A stretch of 64,000 nt of DNA. Source: Geothrix sp. 21YS21S-2. Its GTDB lineage: Bacteria > Acidobacteriota > Holophagae > Holophagales > Holophagaceae. A model generated the notes under the pieces. It was not told where the DNA came from. It was given only the letters and a program-made list of their open reading frames with translations, and ran no database searches. The translations under genes were made by a program, and so were the position numbers. The stretch lies in the NCBI RefSeq assembly GCF_030846775.1, contig NZ_CP132910.1, positions 5,087,001-5,151,000 on the forward strand, given 5' to 3'. Position 1 is the stretch's first letter. Each line of letters starts with the position of its first letter. Shown here piece after piece: positions 43,423-51,833 of this stretch.

Positions 43423-43848
43423 TCAGGTAACCCGGAGCAAATCCTGGGCCGAAAGTGTCATGGTCCGCACCGCCCGCACCACCGAGGCGTTGGCGTCGAA
43501 GCCCCGGCTGGCCTCGGTGAGGTTGACCATTTCCTCCACGGGGTTGACGTTGGGGTACTGCACGATCCCCGAGGCGTCGGCGTCCGGATGGCCCGGGTCG
43601 TACTTGGTGAGGAAGGGGTCCTGGGAGGCGCGGATCTCGGCCACCTTGACGCCGGTCACGGGCACGCCGTTGGGGCCCATGTCCAGGGTGTCCACCGAGA
43701 ACACGGCGTCCTTGCGGCGGAAGGGGCCCCCCTGGGGGGTCCGCGTGGTCTCGGCGTTGGCGATGTTGGAGGCCACCAGCTGGGCCCGGAGGCGCTGGGC
43801 GGCCATGCCGGAGGCGGCGATGTTGTTGATGGCGTCGAAGGTGCTCAT
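43423..43848 (-). CDS. flgC: Flagellar basal-body rod protein FlgC
   Basis: 141 residues. Rod signature AINNIAASGMAAQRLRAQLVASNIANAETTR at the start, YPNVNPVEEMVNLTEASRGFDANASVVRAVRTM at the end. It is secreted by the export apparatus into the proximal rod. Its ATG overlaps the flgB stop by 1 nt (TAATG). Confidence 0.95.
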   Translation of the reverse strand: MSTFDAINNIAASGMAAQRLRAQLVASNIANAETTRTPQGGPFRRKDAVFSVDTLDMGPNGVPVTGVKVAEIRASQDPFLTKYDPGHPDADASGIVQYPNVNPVEEMVNLTEASRGFDANASVVRAVRTMTLSAQDLLRVT

Positions 43849-44258
43849 TATTTGGCCGCATCCCGGATGGCGCCCAGCACGAGCTTGAGCTCGCCCTGGG
43901 CCAGGTTGGAACTCATGGTGAAGATGGTCTGGGTCTGGTTGAGCAGCATGTTCTCCCGGTCCAGGTGCACGTCGTTGCCGTCGTTGCGTTCCGAGGTGAT
44001 GTCGACCGGGTGGATGATGGCCGGGGGCGTGATCCCCTTGTCGAAGGAGGATGGGGCGCCCGGGGTGGGCGAGAACTGCCTATCCAGCTTCTCCATCTCG
44101 GTCTTGAAGGCCGCCGCGAAGTCGAAGTCCTTGGTGCGGTAGCCGGGCGTATCGATGTTGGCCAGATTCGAGGCGATGAGGGAGATGCGCTGGGTGGCCA
44201 GGGACATGCCCTTGTCGGCGAGCGCGATCATGGGGTTCTGGGAAACCAGGTCGAACAT
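43848..44258 (-). CDS. flgB: Flagellar basal-body rod protein FlgB
   Basis: 136 residues. MSLATQRISLIASNLANIDTPGYRTKDFDF is the rod-family N-terminus; VHLDRENMLLNQTQTIF and the helical C-terminus match FlgB. First gene of the flagellar cluster. The ATG at 44258 has AGGTG upstream and the longer frame 5' of it is not protein-like. A sigma-54-type site lies about 52 nt upstream. Confidence 0.94.
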   Translation of the reverse strand: MFDLVSQNPMIALADKGMSLATQRISLIASNLANIDTPGYRTKDFDFAAAFKTEMEKLDRQFSPTPGAPSSFDKGITPPAIIHPVDITSERNDGNDVHLDRENMLLNQTQTIFTMSSNLAQGELKLVLGAIRDAAK

Positions 44259-44309
44259 GGGGACACCTAGGTGAAGGTGTCCGGAAAGCCATCCGGACCC
44301 CCCCCTCAT

Positions 44310-44325
44310 TGCATGGTTCATGCCG
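44310..44325 (-). promoter_or_regulatory. Sigma-54-type -24/-12 site upstream of flgB
   Basis: Minus strand CGGCATGAACCATGCA: GG, 10 nt, GC spacing; 14 of 16 positions of the TGGCAYR-N4-TTGCW consensus. A transcript would start near 44298, about 40 nt before the flgB ATG, and could run through the whole fli block. Confidence 0.65.
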
Positions 44326-44403
44326 CATCGCCCCGCACCGCAATCGTGGGTTGGGTTTGGCCACCCGCCTTGGTAGACTCCTGGAATACCGTGAGGAATG
44401 CAT

Positions 44404-44739
44404 ATGAAGATCACCCAACGCGACCACCAGGGCATCACCATCCTCTACCCCGAGGGCAAGATCACGCTGGGGGACGGGGACCAGGAACTCGGCGAGGCCG
44501 TGCGCACCGTCCTGGAGGCCGGCAGCCGCCGCATCATTCTTAACCTGAGCAAAGTCAGCTACCTCGATTCCTCGGGCGTGGGCGAGCTGGTGGGCTGCTA
44601 CACCTCCATCAAGAACAAGGGCGGAGAGCTGCGCATCTGCGGCATGAACTCCCGCATCTTCAATCTGATCACCATGACCAGCCTCCACTCCGTCTTCGAC
44701 GTGAAGGAAACCGAGGAAGAGTCCCTCGCCGGCTTCTAA
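44404..44739 (+). CDS. STAS-domain anti-sigma factor antagonist-like protein
   Basis: 111 residues, a single STAS domain like SpoIIAA/RsbV: LYPEGKITLGDGDQEL, IILNLSKVSYLDSSGVGELV with the phosphorylatable serine at 56/57, and GGELRICGMN. No anti-sigma kinase or sigma gene is adjacent. It is divergent from flgB, with about 145 nt between the starts, so the two share an upstream region. ATG 44404 has GAGGA 6 nt upstream. Confidence 0.88.
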   Translation: MKITQRDHQGITILYPEGKITLGDGDQELGEAVRTVLEAGSRRIILNLSKVSYLDSSGVGELVGCYTSIKNKGGELRICGMNSRIFNLITMTSLHSVFDVKETEEESLAGF

Positions 44740-44748
44740 CCCAAGCCG

Positions 44749-47700
44749 ATGAACCGCTTCGGCCCGCCCCTGCTCCTCCTGGCAGTTCCTGCCCTGGGCC
44801 TGGGGCAGGCGCCGGCGGACCGGCTGGAGTTCGTGGGCGGAAGCGTGGACGATCAGGCGTTCGCACGGGCGGCAGCCGGGGTCCGCCCTGGCCACGCCCT
44901 GTCGGGGCCGGAGTTCCAGCTTGCCCTCGAGGCCATCCGGGCCACGGACCGCTTCCGGGCCGTGGAGGGCGGCCAGGGCGTGGTGCGCCTGGATCCCTGG
45001 CCCCGGGTGGCCGCCATCCAGGTGCGGGGCGATGCGCCCTCCTCCCTGCGCAGGAACCTCTTCCCGGGCCTCCGGAAGGGCGACCGGGTCGGCGCCACCC
45101 GCCTGGAGGCCCAGCGGGCCCAGGCCCAGGAGCACCTGGTCGCCGCGGGCTACCCCGCCGCCCGGGTCGCCGTGTCCAGGGCCGAAGGGGACACCCGGAT
45201 CGTGATGGACCTGGCCCTTGGCAGGCCCAACCTCATCCGGGGCGTGGAGGTGGTGGGCAAGGTCGGCCCGTTTTCAACGGCGTCCCTCGTCCGGGAGACC
45301 AAGGTGGTGCCGGGCGTCACCCTGTGGAACCGGGAGGTGGAGCTGGAGTGCCTGCGGCGCCTGCGGAAGAAGCTGGTGGGCGCCAAGCGCTTCGAGAGCC
45401 ACGTCGACCTCGACTGGGATACCGGCGGCCTGCTGCGCATCACCCTGGACGTGGGGCCGAAGGTGATCCTCACGTCCGACGGCGCCGGGCTGGGCTGGAC
45501 CACCACCCTGAAGGACCTGGTCCCCCTCGCCCGGGCGGACCATTACACCCCGGAGCTCCTGGACGAGGGGGAGCGGCGCATCGTGCGCCTGTTCCGGTCC
45601 CGCGGGCACCTGGACCCCCAGGTGACCTACAGCCGGACCGTGACGAAGACCGGCCCCGAGGGGCCGGAAGAGGTGGTCGTGACCTACCACCTGGCTCCCG
45701 GCCCCGTCTCGAAGCTGGGCGCCTTCACGTTCGAAGGCAACCAGGCCGTGAGCGAGAAGGACCTGCGCAAGGCCGCCGACGTGGGGGGCTTCCTGGGCGC
45801 CAAGGCCCGGCCCGAGCTCCTGGACGCCGCCGAGAACCACATCCAGGCGCTGTACGAGAGCCGCGGGTTCACCGACGCCAAGGTCCGGCGCTCCGTGGAG
45901 CTCAGGAACGGCAAGGCCGACCTGGTGTTCCGCATCCGCGAAGGGCGCCAGCGGCTCGTGAACTGGGCGCGGCTGGACCTGCCCCCCGAGGGCTTCGGCG
46001 ATCCCTGGGGCCTGGGGTCCGGCCTGGCCCTGCTGTTCGCCGACAAGCCGGTGTTCGTCGCCGACCGGGACGGGGCGCGGATCTACCGCAGCGACCGCCG
46101 CGAGATGGCGGGCTGCGAAGCCGCCCTGGCCCTCCACCCCGTGGAGGGGAGGCTGCAGGTCACGCTCACCTTCTCCAGGCCCATCCCGCTCCTCAAGGCG
46201 GACCTCTTCCGGGCCTACACCTCGGTCCGCCAGCAGCATCTGGTCGCGCTGGGCGTCCTGCGCCCCACCGTGCGCTCCCAGGTGGTGGTGGAGGAGAGCG
46301 GCGCCTGCGGCATCCTCTTCGAGGTGCCCGACCAGCCCATGGAGAAGGTGGACCGCGTGGTGGTGCGGGGCGCCGGGAGGACCCGCGCCAGGGCTGTGCT
46401 GCGCGAGATCAACCTGAACCCCGGCGATCCCCTCGACCAGGACAAGCTGGGCCGGGCCCAGGGGCGCCTGGGCGGCCTCGGGGCCTTCCAGCGGGTGGAG
46501 GTGTCCAACCTCGCCGAAGGCGCCGAGGCGGGCCCGCCCTCCCCGTGGAAGGCCGGCGACCTGCTGTTCCGCGCCGAGGAGCGCTCCCCCTGGGTGATCA
46601 CCAACTCCTTCGGCTACGACCGCACCCAGGGCTACTACCTGGGCACGGGCGTCCAGCGCCTGAACGTCGGAGGCATGGGCCGCACCGTGGACTTCAACGC
46701 CCGCGCCGGCGACGGGTTCCTGAACAACCGCACCCTGCGCGAGACGTTCCCCACGGGCCAGTACACGAGGTCCCTGAACTCCGTCTCCCTGGGCTACACC
46801 GACCCCTGGTTCGAACACGGCAAACTGGGCGAGGCGCTGCCGGACCGCACCACCTTCCGCACGGAGGGGGCGTACATCCAGGAGCAGCGCTACATCTACC
46901 AGGTGCGCCGGCGCCGGTTCCTCGCCTCGCTGCGGTGGGCGCTGCCTTCCCGGGTGGCCGTGGAGGCCGGGTACCGGTTCGAGCGGGTCGAGGTGGCGGC
47001 CAGCAACGACAACATCAACAGCGACGACCTGACCAAGATCGCCAAGTACCCCGACCGGGCCATCATCTCCTCCCCCTACGTGCAGGTGGTGCGGGACACC
47101 CGCGACAGCGCCTTCGACCCCACCACCGGAACCTACTCCCTGGCCCGATTCGAGGCCGCCAGCCAGTTCTTCCTCACCAGCAAGAACAGCAGCTTCATGA
47201 AGCTGGACCTGCGCAACCAGTGGACCTGGCCCGTGGGCTACAAGGCCTCGGCCGGCGTGGTGGCCTTCGGGGTCCGCCTGGGCCTGGCCGTTCCCACCGC
47301 CAAGACCGCCGAGGACCTGCCGCTTTCGGAGCGGTTCTTCGCGGGCGGTTCGGGCACCATGCGCGGCGTGGAGCCCGACTTCCTGGGCCCCCTGGGCCGC
47401 ATCCCCATCTTGAACGCCGACGGCAAAATCAAGATGATCACCGGCCCCGACGGCCTTCCGGTGGAAGCCACCGAGCAGATCCCCCTGGGCGGCCAGGCCC
47501 TCTTCATCGCGAACCTGGAGTACCGCTTCCCCATCCTCGGCCCGACCCTGTGGGGCGAGGTCTTCGTGGACACCGGCCAGGTCTACCAGAAGCCCGGCCG
47601 CGCCTGGTCCGAGGACGCCAAGGGCAACCGCACCAACCTGCCCCTGCGCACCGCGCTGGGCCTGGGCATCATCGTGAAGCTGGGCATCCCCCTGAAGCTG

Positions 47701-47805
47701 GAGTACGCCGCGGACGTGGACAGGATCCTCGGCCGGCCCCGGTCCGCCGGGGACCGGAGCACGCAGCTGAGGAACGTCACGATCTCGGCGGGCTTCCAGT
47801 TCTAG
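44749..47805 (+). CDS. Omp85-family outer membrane protein (BamA/TamA-like)
   Basis: 1018 residues. Signal peptide (LLLLAVPALGLGQ), then several POTRA-type modules to about 620 (for example VAAIQVRGDAPSS, RGVEVVGKVGPFSTASLV, LGAFTFEGNQAVSEKDLRKA, VDRVVVRGAGRTRARAVLREINLNPGDPL), then a 16-strand-type barrel with NSFGYDRTQGYYLG, VVRDTRDSAFDPTTGTY, the loop-6 motif FFAGGSGTMRG and a final SAGFQF strand ending in Phe. It inserts or exports proteins at the outer membrane. No bam, skp or lpx genes are adjacent, so it may be a paralogue of the main BamA. Confidence 0.88.
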   Translation: MNRFGPPLLLLAVPALGLGQAPADRLEFVGGSVDDQAFARAAAGVRPGHALSGPEFQLALEAIRATDRFRAVEGGQGVVRLDPWPRVAAIQVRGDAPSSLRRNLFPGLRKGDRVGATRLEAQRAQAQEHLVAAGYPAARVAVSRAEGDTRIVMDLALGRPNLIRGVEVVGKVGPFSTASLVRETKVVPGVTLWNREVELECLRRLRKKLVGAKRFESHVDLDWDTGGLLRITLDVGPKVILTSDGAGLGWTTTLKDLVPLARADHYTPELLDEGERRIVRLFRSRGHLDPQVTYSRTVTKTGPEGPEEVVVTYHLAPGPVSKLGAFTFEGNQAVSEKDLRKAADVGGFLGAKARPELLDAAENHIQALYESRGFTDAKVRRSVELRNGKADLVFRIREGRQRLVNWARLDLPPEGFGDPWGLGSGLALLFADKPVFVADRDGARIYRSDRREMAGCEAALALHPVEGRLQVTLTFSRPIPLLKADLFRAYTSVRQQHLVALGVLRPTVRSQVVVEESGACGILFEVPDQPMEKVDRVVVRGAGRTRARAVLREINLNPGDPLDQDKLGRAQGRLGGLGAFQRVEVSNLAEGAEAGPPSPWKAGDLLFRAEERSPWVITNSFGYDRTQGYYLGTGVQRLNVGGMGRTVDFNARAGDGFLNNRTLRETFPTGQYTRSLNSVSLGYTDPWFEHGKLGEALPDRTTFRTEGAYIQEQRYIYQVRRRRFLASLRWALPSRVAVEAGYRFERVEVAASNDNINSDDLTKIAKYPDRAIISSPYVQVVRDTRDSAFDPTTGTYSLARFEAASQFFLTSKNSSFMKLDLRNQWTWPVGYKASAGVVAFGVRLGLAVPTAKTAEDLPLSERFFAGGSGTMRGVEPDFLGPLGRIPILNADGKIKMITGPDGLPVEATEQIPLGGQALFIANLEYRFPILGPTLWGEVFVDTGQVYQKPGRAWSEDAKGNRTNLPLRTALGLGIIVKLGIPLKLEYAADVDRILGRPRSAGDRSTQLRNVTISAGFQF

Positions 47806-48272
47806 CGGAAGTCGATCAGCTCCACGTCGAAGATCAGGTCCGCGTTGGGGGGGATCACGCCGCCCGCGCCGCGGGAGCCGTAGCCCAGGGCGGCGGGGAT
47901 GTGGAGGGTGCGCTTGCCGCCCTTCTTCATGGTGATCACGCCCTCGTCCCAGCCCTTGATGACCTGGCCGACGCCCACGCTGAAGGAGAAGGGCTGGCCC
48001 CGGTCCACGGAGCTGTCGAACTTCTTGCCGGGCTTGCCGCCGTCGGAGAGCCAGCCGGTGTAGTGCATGACGCACGTCTGGCCCTTCTTCGGGGACTCGC
48101 CCGTTCCTTCGTTGGTTTCGAGGTAGCTGAGGCCGCTGGGGGTGGTGATCATGACGGGTCCTTTTTTCGTGACGGGCGCCGGGGTCTTCTTCTTGGCGCG
48201 GGTGGGGGGTTGCGCGGCTGCCGAGGAGGCCAGCAGGGCGAGCGGGAGGCAAAGGAGGAAAGCGCGGTTCAA
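47802..48272 (-). CDS. Periplasmic FKBP-type peptidyl-prolyl isomerase
   Basis: 156 residues. A signal peptide (LLCLPLALLASSAAAQ) and a Lys-rich linker, then one FKBP domain: MHYTGWLSDGGKPGKKFDSS, VGQVIKGWDEGV, LHIPAALGYGSRGAGGVIPPNADLIFDVELI. It catalyses proline isomerisation of exported proteins. The TTG start has GGGGGA 3 nt upstream. It converges on the Omp85 gene with 4 shared nt, fitting an envelope-folding neighbourhood. Confidence 0.92.
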   Translation of the reverse strand: MNRAFLLCLPLALLASSAAAQPPTRAKKKTPAPVTKKGPVMITTPSGLSYLETNEGTGESPKKGQTCVMHYTGWLSDGGKPGKKFDSSVDRGQPFSFSVGVGQVIKGWDEGVITMKKGGKRTLHIPAALGYGSRGAGGVIPPNADLIFDVELIDFR

Positions 48273-48350
48273 GGGTCCCCCAAAGGGAAGAGTGTAGCGT
48301 CCCCGGTGCCGGGTGGAACCCCCGGGTGCGCGTCGTCCTGGATCGCCCGC

Positions 48351-49382
48351 CTAGTCCAGCGGCAGCCGCGTCCCGTCGGCCAGCCCCCGCCACCGCTTGC
48401 CGTCCGTCTGGAGCCAGAGCTCGCCAGGCCGCCCCTCGCTCAGGCCGGCGTCGATGAGGTAGACCTGCCCGGGACGGATGGCCGTCACCTGCTTGACGGT
48501 CGTGTGGCCCACCACCACGGTCCGGGCCTGGTAGGGGCGGAGGCTGGCCTCCACCACCGCCGCCGAGTCCAGGGGATCCATGACCATGCCGCGGTACCAC
48601 AAGGGGCCGGCGCCTCCCAGGAGGGTCTTCTTGATGGCCGGAAGGGCGTCCCTGGCCGCGGCGTTCACGGCTTCCAGGGTCGGGAAGGCCTCCGCCAGGT
48701 GGGGCGACACGCCGCCGTGCACGAAGAGCACGTCGCCCAGGCGCACCATGACCGGGTGGGAGCGCACCCAGCGGCCGGCCTCGGTGTCCGGGCCCAGGAG
48801 GTAGGGGGCGGTCAGGGGCAGGGCGCGGTACTTGGCGTTCAGGTACCGGATATCCCCTTTCATGTTCATCACCTCATGGTTGCCCAGGAGCATGTGGACC
48901 CTGCCGCCGGCGTCCCGGGCCTGCCGCTCCAGGGAGCGCAGGAGCCAGAAGATCTCGGTCACCTGGGCACCCCGGTCCACGGTGTCGCCCAGGACCAGCA
49001 GGTGGCCCTTGCCGAAGGCCCAGGTGAGGTCCTTGGCGAGGATGCCCTGGTTCACCAGGAGGGTGGTCATGGCGGCGTAGTTGCCGTGGATGTCGCTGAT
49101 GGCGGCGATCTTCGCGGGCAGGGGGAAGACGGCGGGCTGCTGGGGGGCCGGTTCCGGATCCAGCTGGAGGGGCGGCAGGCCGTCCAGGGCCAGCAGGCGG
49201 CTCGCGGGGAGGGGGGTCTCCTCGGGCTTGCCCTGGCGCCACCGGAGCACCCGGGCCTTGCGGCCCTCCCACACGACGTGCGGGCCGTCGTCCACCTGGG
49301 CCGAGGCCGCCAGGAGCGGCGGGGCCTGGGCCTGGAGCGGGGCCAGGAGGAGGATGGCGAGGAACGGGGCGAAAAGGCGCAT
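48351..49382 (-). CDS. Secreted calcineurin-type metallophosphatase
   Basis: 343 residues with a signal peptide (LFAPFLAILLLAPLQAQ). All metallophosphatase blocks are present: AISDIHGN, VLGDTVDRG, LLGNHEVMNM, FVHGGVSP and VVGHTTV. It resembles the periplasmic Shewanella-like protein phosphatases; substrate unknown. It starts 3 nt after the helicase stop on the same strand, so they are co-transcribed, although one acts outside the membrane and the other on DNA. Confidence 0.88.
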   Translation of the reverse strand: MRLFAPFLAILLLAPLQAQAPPLLAASAQVDDGPHVVWEGRKARVLRWRQGKPEETPLPASRLLALDGLPPLQLDPEPAPQQPAVFPLPAKIAAISDIHGNYAAMTTLLVNQGILAKDLTWAFGKGHLLVLGDTVDRGAQVTEIFWLLRSLERQARDAGGRVHMLLGNHEVMNMKGDIRYLNAKYRALPLTAPYLLGPDTEAGRWVRSHPVMVRLGDVLFVHGGVSPHLAEAFPTLEAVNAAARDALPAIKKTLLGGAGPLWYRGMVMDPLDSAAVVEASLRPYQARTVVVGHTTVKQVTAIRPGQVYLIDAGLSEGRPGELWLQTDGKRWRGLADGTRLPLD

Positions 49383-49385
49383 ACC

Positions 49386-51731
49386 TCAGGATGGCACAGT
49401 CCAGAAGTCCGCGATGTCCCCCAGGATCGATGCGGACACCAGCTCGGCGGGGGACTCCCGGAACCAGCCCTCGGGGAAGCAGGCGGCATAGTCGGCCTCC
49501 AGGAACCGGCCGTCCAGGAACACCAGGAGGCCGCGGTCCTCGGGAGTGCGGATCACCCGCCCCGCGGCCTGCACGGCCTTGGCGGCCGCGGGGTAGGTGT
49601 AGGCGTAGGCCTGGCCGCAGCCGTAGGCCGCCTGGAAGTAGGCCCGCACGCGGTCCCGCTCCAGGTCGAAGGGGGGCAGGGGGGGGCCGGCCACCACGCA
49701 CCCGATCAGGGCCTCCCCGGGCAGGTCGATGCCCTCGGAGAGGGAGCCGCCCTGCACGGCCAGCACCACGGTGCCGGTGCCGGCGCGCAGGGCCTGGACC
49801 AGTTCGGCGATGCGGGCGGCGCCGGCCCTGCGGGGCTGGGCGAGCACCTGGAAGCCGGGCAGGTCCAGGTGGGGCAGGGTCTTCTCCAGCATCTCGAAGC
49901 TCGGGAAGAAGACGAAGTAGTTGCCGGGGCGCAGGGGCAGGACGCGGCCCAGGAAGTGGGCGATGCGGGGCACCTCCCGGTCCCGCAGCCGGTACAGGGT
50001 GGAGATCTGCGGCACCACGAGGATCTTGCGGTTCGCGGGCGGGAAGGGCGAGGGGATCTCGGCCTCCACGACGTCCAGGGAGGCCAGGCCCGCCAGGCGC
50101 CGGTGGTAGAGGAAGGGCTTGAGGGTGGCCGAGAAGAGCACGGCGGAATGGAACCCGGCCATGCGCTCCTGCAGGTGGGCCGAGGCGTCGGCGCAGGTGA
50201 TCTGGAGGCGCCCGGGGGGGACCCAGGTGACGATGTGGGGCGCGGCCAGGATGCGCAGCACGGCGCAGAAGGCCCCCCAGGCCCGCTGCAGCTCCACCAG
50301 CGGATGGGAGGGGCGCAGCTCCACGCCCCGCGCCGCGGTCTCGGCGACGAGCCGGGTGATGCGGAACTCCTCCCCCAGGAAGGGCTGGGGATCCAGCTCC
50401 ACGACGCGGTGGTCGCCCTCCTGGGCCTGCAGGAGCGCCACGCAGCGCCTGATCTGGGCGGTGAGCCGGGTGCGCAGCGCGCGGTCCCTGGGCACGGTGC
50501 GCCGCTTGCGCAGCTCCTCCAGGAAGGCGATCTCCAGGGCGGGGCTGAACCAGTCCGCGGCGCGCACCGGCAGGTTGTGGGCCTCGTCCACCAGCACGAC
50601 GTTGCGCGCGGCCTCCTCGGGGGAACCGAAGAACCGCACCAGGGTGGCGTTGGGAGCGAAGGCGTAGTTGTAGTCCCCGATGACCACGTCGGCGCTCCGC
50701 GCGGCGTCCAGGGAGAGTTCGAAGGGGCAGAGCAGGTGCTCGTCCGCGGCGGCCTTCACGGCCGCGGCGTCGGCGCAGCCCGAGGCCATGAGCGCGTCCA
50801 CGGCGCCCGAGGCCTTGAGGCGGTCGAAGTAGAGGTCCGCCCGGGGGCACACCTCGGGCCGGCAGTCCACCTCGGCCTGGGGGCAGACCTTCTCCTTGGC
50901 CTTGATGGTCACCGAGCGCACCGGGTGGCCGCTGGCGCGGATGCGCCGCACGCAGTCCTCGGCCACCTCGTGCTGGCTGTTGCGGGGCGTGCAGTAGAAG
51001 ACCCGCAGATCGTCGGCCAGGGCCCGGGCCAGGGCGGGGAAGAGCACCGCGGCGGTCTTGCCCAGGCCCGTGGGGGCCTGCAGGAGCATGCGCCGGCCCG
51101 AGGCCAGGGAGGAGGCCACCAGCTCCACCAGCCGGGCCTGCCCGGGCCGGGGTTCCGGGAAGGGGAAGGCGAGGCTCCCGGCCAGCTCCCGGCGCTCCGC
51201 GCGCCGGGCCTGGGCCCGGTCCCAGGCCGCGTGCAGGTCCCGGAGCCGCGTCTCCACCCAGGCCGAGAAGGCCCCGGGGTCGAAGGGCAGCTCCACCAGG
51301 GTCTCGCTCTCGTCCAGGAGGCTGATGACCCGGATGCGGCAGAGGGGGACCTCCCCCGCGTCCTTCCAGACGATCCATGCGTACATGAGCGCCTGAAGGG
51401 CGAAGGGGTGCTCCGCGTCCAGCTCCGCGAGAACGGCCCCGGGGCGGAAGCTGGTCTTGATCTCCTCCACCACCGGCGGGCTGGAGCCCAAAAGCACGTC
51501 CACCCGGCCCCGCACCAGCACCTCGAAGCCCTCGTGGGCCAGCGCGGCCTGCACGGCCACCTCCGGCCGGGTCCGGGCGTCCTCCTGGACCAGGCGCTTC
51601 TGCACCCGCGCGTGGAGCCGCGCCCCCAGGGCCATGGGGTCCTCCTCGGCGGCCAGGGAGCGCCTGGCGTCCAGGCTTCCCGAAGGCTCCAGGGGGGCGA
51701 CGAACTCGCGAACGGAAAGACCCAGGCTCAT
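49386..51731 (-). CDS. PD-(D/E)XK nuclease-XPD/DinG-type Fe-S helicase fusion
   Basis: 781 residues. Residues 35-120 look like a RecB/Cas4-type nuclease: GARLH (H40), RVDVLL (D78), VVEEIK (E90, K92) and QALMYAW (Q113, Y117). A superfamily 2 XPD-type helicase follows: Walker A APTGLGKTAA (about 219-228), cysteines C283, C290, C295, C319 and C335 that can supply a 4Fe-4S cluster, DEAH at 382-385, GGSLSEGIDLPGE and QAAGRVIRTPEDRG. It could unwind and cut branched or damaged DNA. The E. coli DinG lacks the nuclease part. Confidence 0.87.
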   Translation of the reverse strand: MSLGLSVREFVAPLEPSGSLDARRSLAAEEDPMALGARLHARVQKRLVQEDARTRPEVAVQAALAHEGFEVLVRGRVDVLLGSSPPVVEEIKTSFRPGAVLAELDAEHPFALQALMYAWIVWKDAGEVPLCRIRVISLLDESETLVELPFDPGAFSAWVETRLRDLHAAWDRAQARRAERRELAGSLAFPFPEPRPGQARLVELVASSLASGRRMLLQAPTGLGKTAAVLFPALARALADDLRVFYCTPRNSQHEVAEDCVRRIRASGHPVRSVTIKAKEKVCPQAEVDCRPEVCPRADLYFDRLKASGAVDALMASGCADAAAVKAAADEHLLCPFELSLDAARSADVVIGDYNYAFAPNATLVRFFGSPEEAARNVVLVDEAHNLPVRAADWFSPALEIAFLEELRKRRTVPRDRALRTRLTAQIRRCVALLQAQEGDHRVVELDPQPFLGEEFRITRLVAETAARGVELRPSHPLVELQRAWGAFCAVLRILAAPHIVTWVPPGRLQITCADASAHLQERMAGFHSAVLFSATLKPFLYHRRLAGLASLDVVEAEIPSPFPPANRKILVVPQISTLYRLRDREVPRIAHFLGRVLPLRPGNYFVFFPSFEMLEKTLPHLDLPGFQVLAQPRRAGAARIAELVQALRAGTGTVVLAVQGGSLSEGIDLPGEALIGCVVAGPPLPPFDLERDRVRAYFQAAYGCGQAYAYTYPAAAKAVQAAGRVIRTPEDRGLLVFLDGRFLEADYAACFPEGWFRESPAELVSASILGDIADFWTVPS

Positions 51732-51833
51732 CGTTCGATTCTAGAAGGTGTCAAAAAGGAAAGCCCTCATGATTTCCGGGCCTGGGTCCGGGACAGGAGC
51801 CGAGGTTCGCCGGGAAAGGATTCCTGATTCCCC

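Noticed and set aside
45324-51827. Plus-strand open frame of over 2100 codons
   Set aside because: It runs across several genes on both strands, mostly antisense to the helicase and phosphatase, with no domain and no signal of coding composition.
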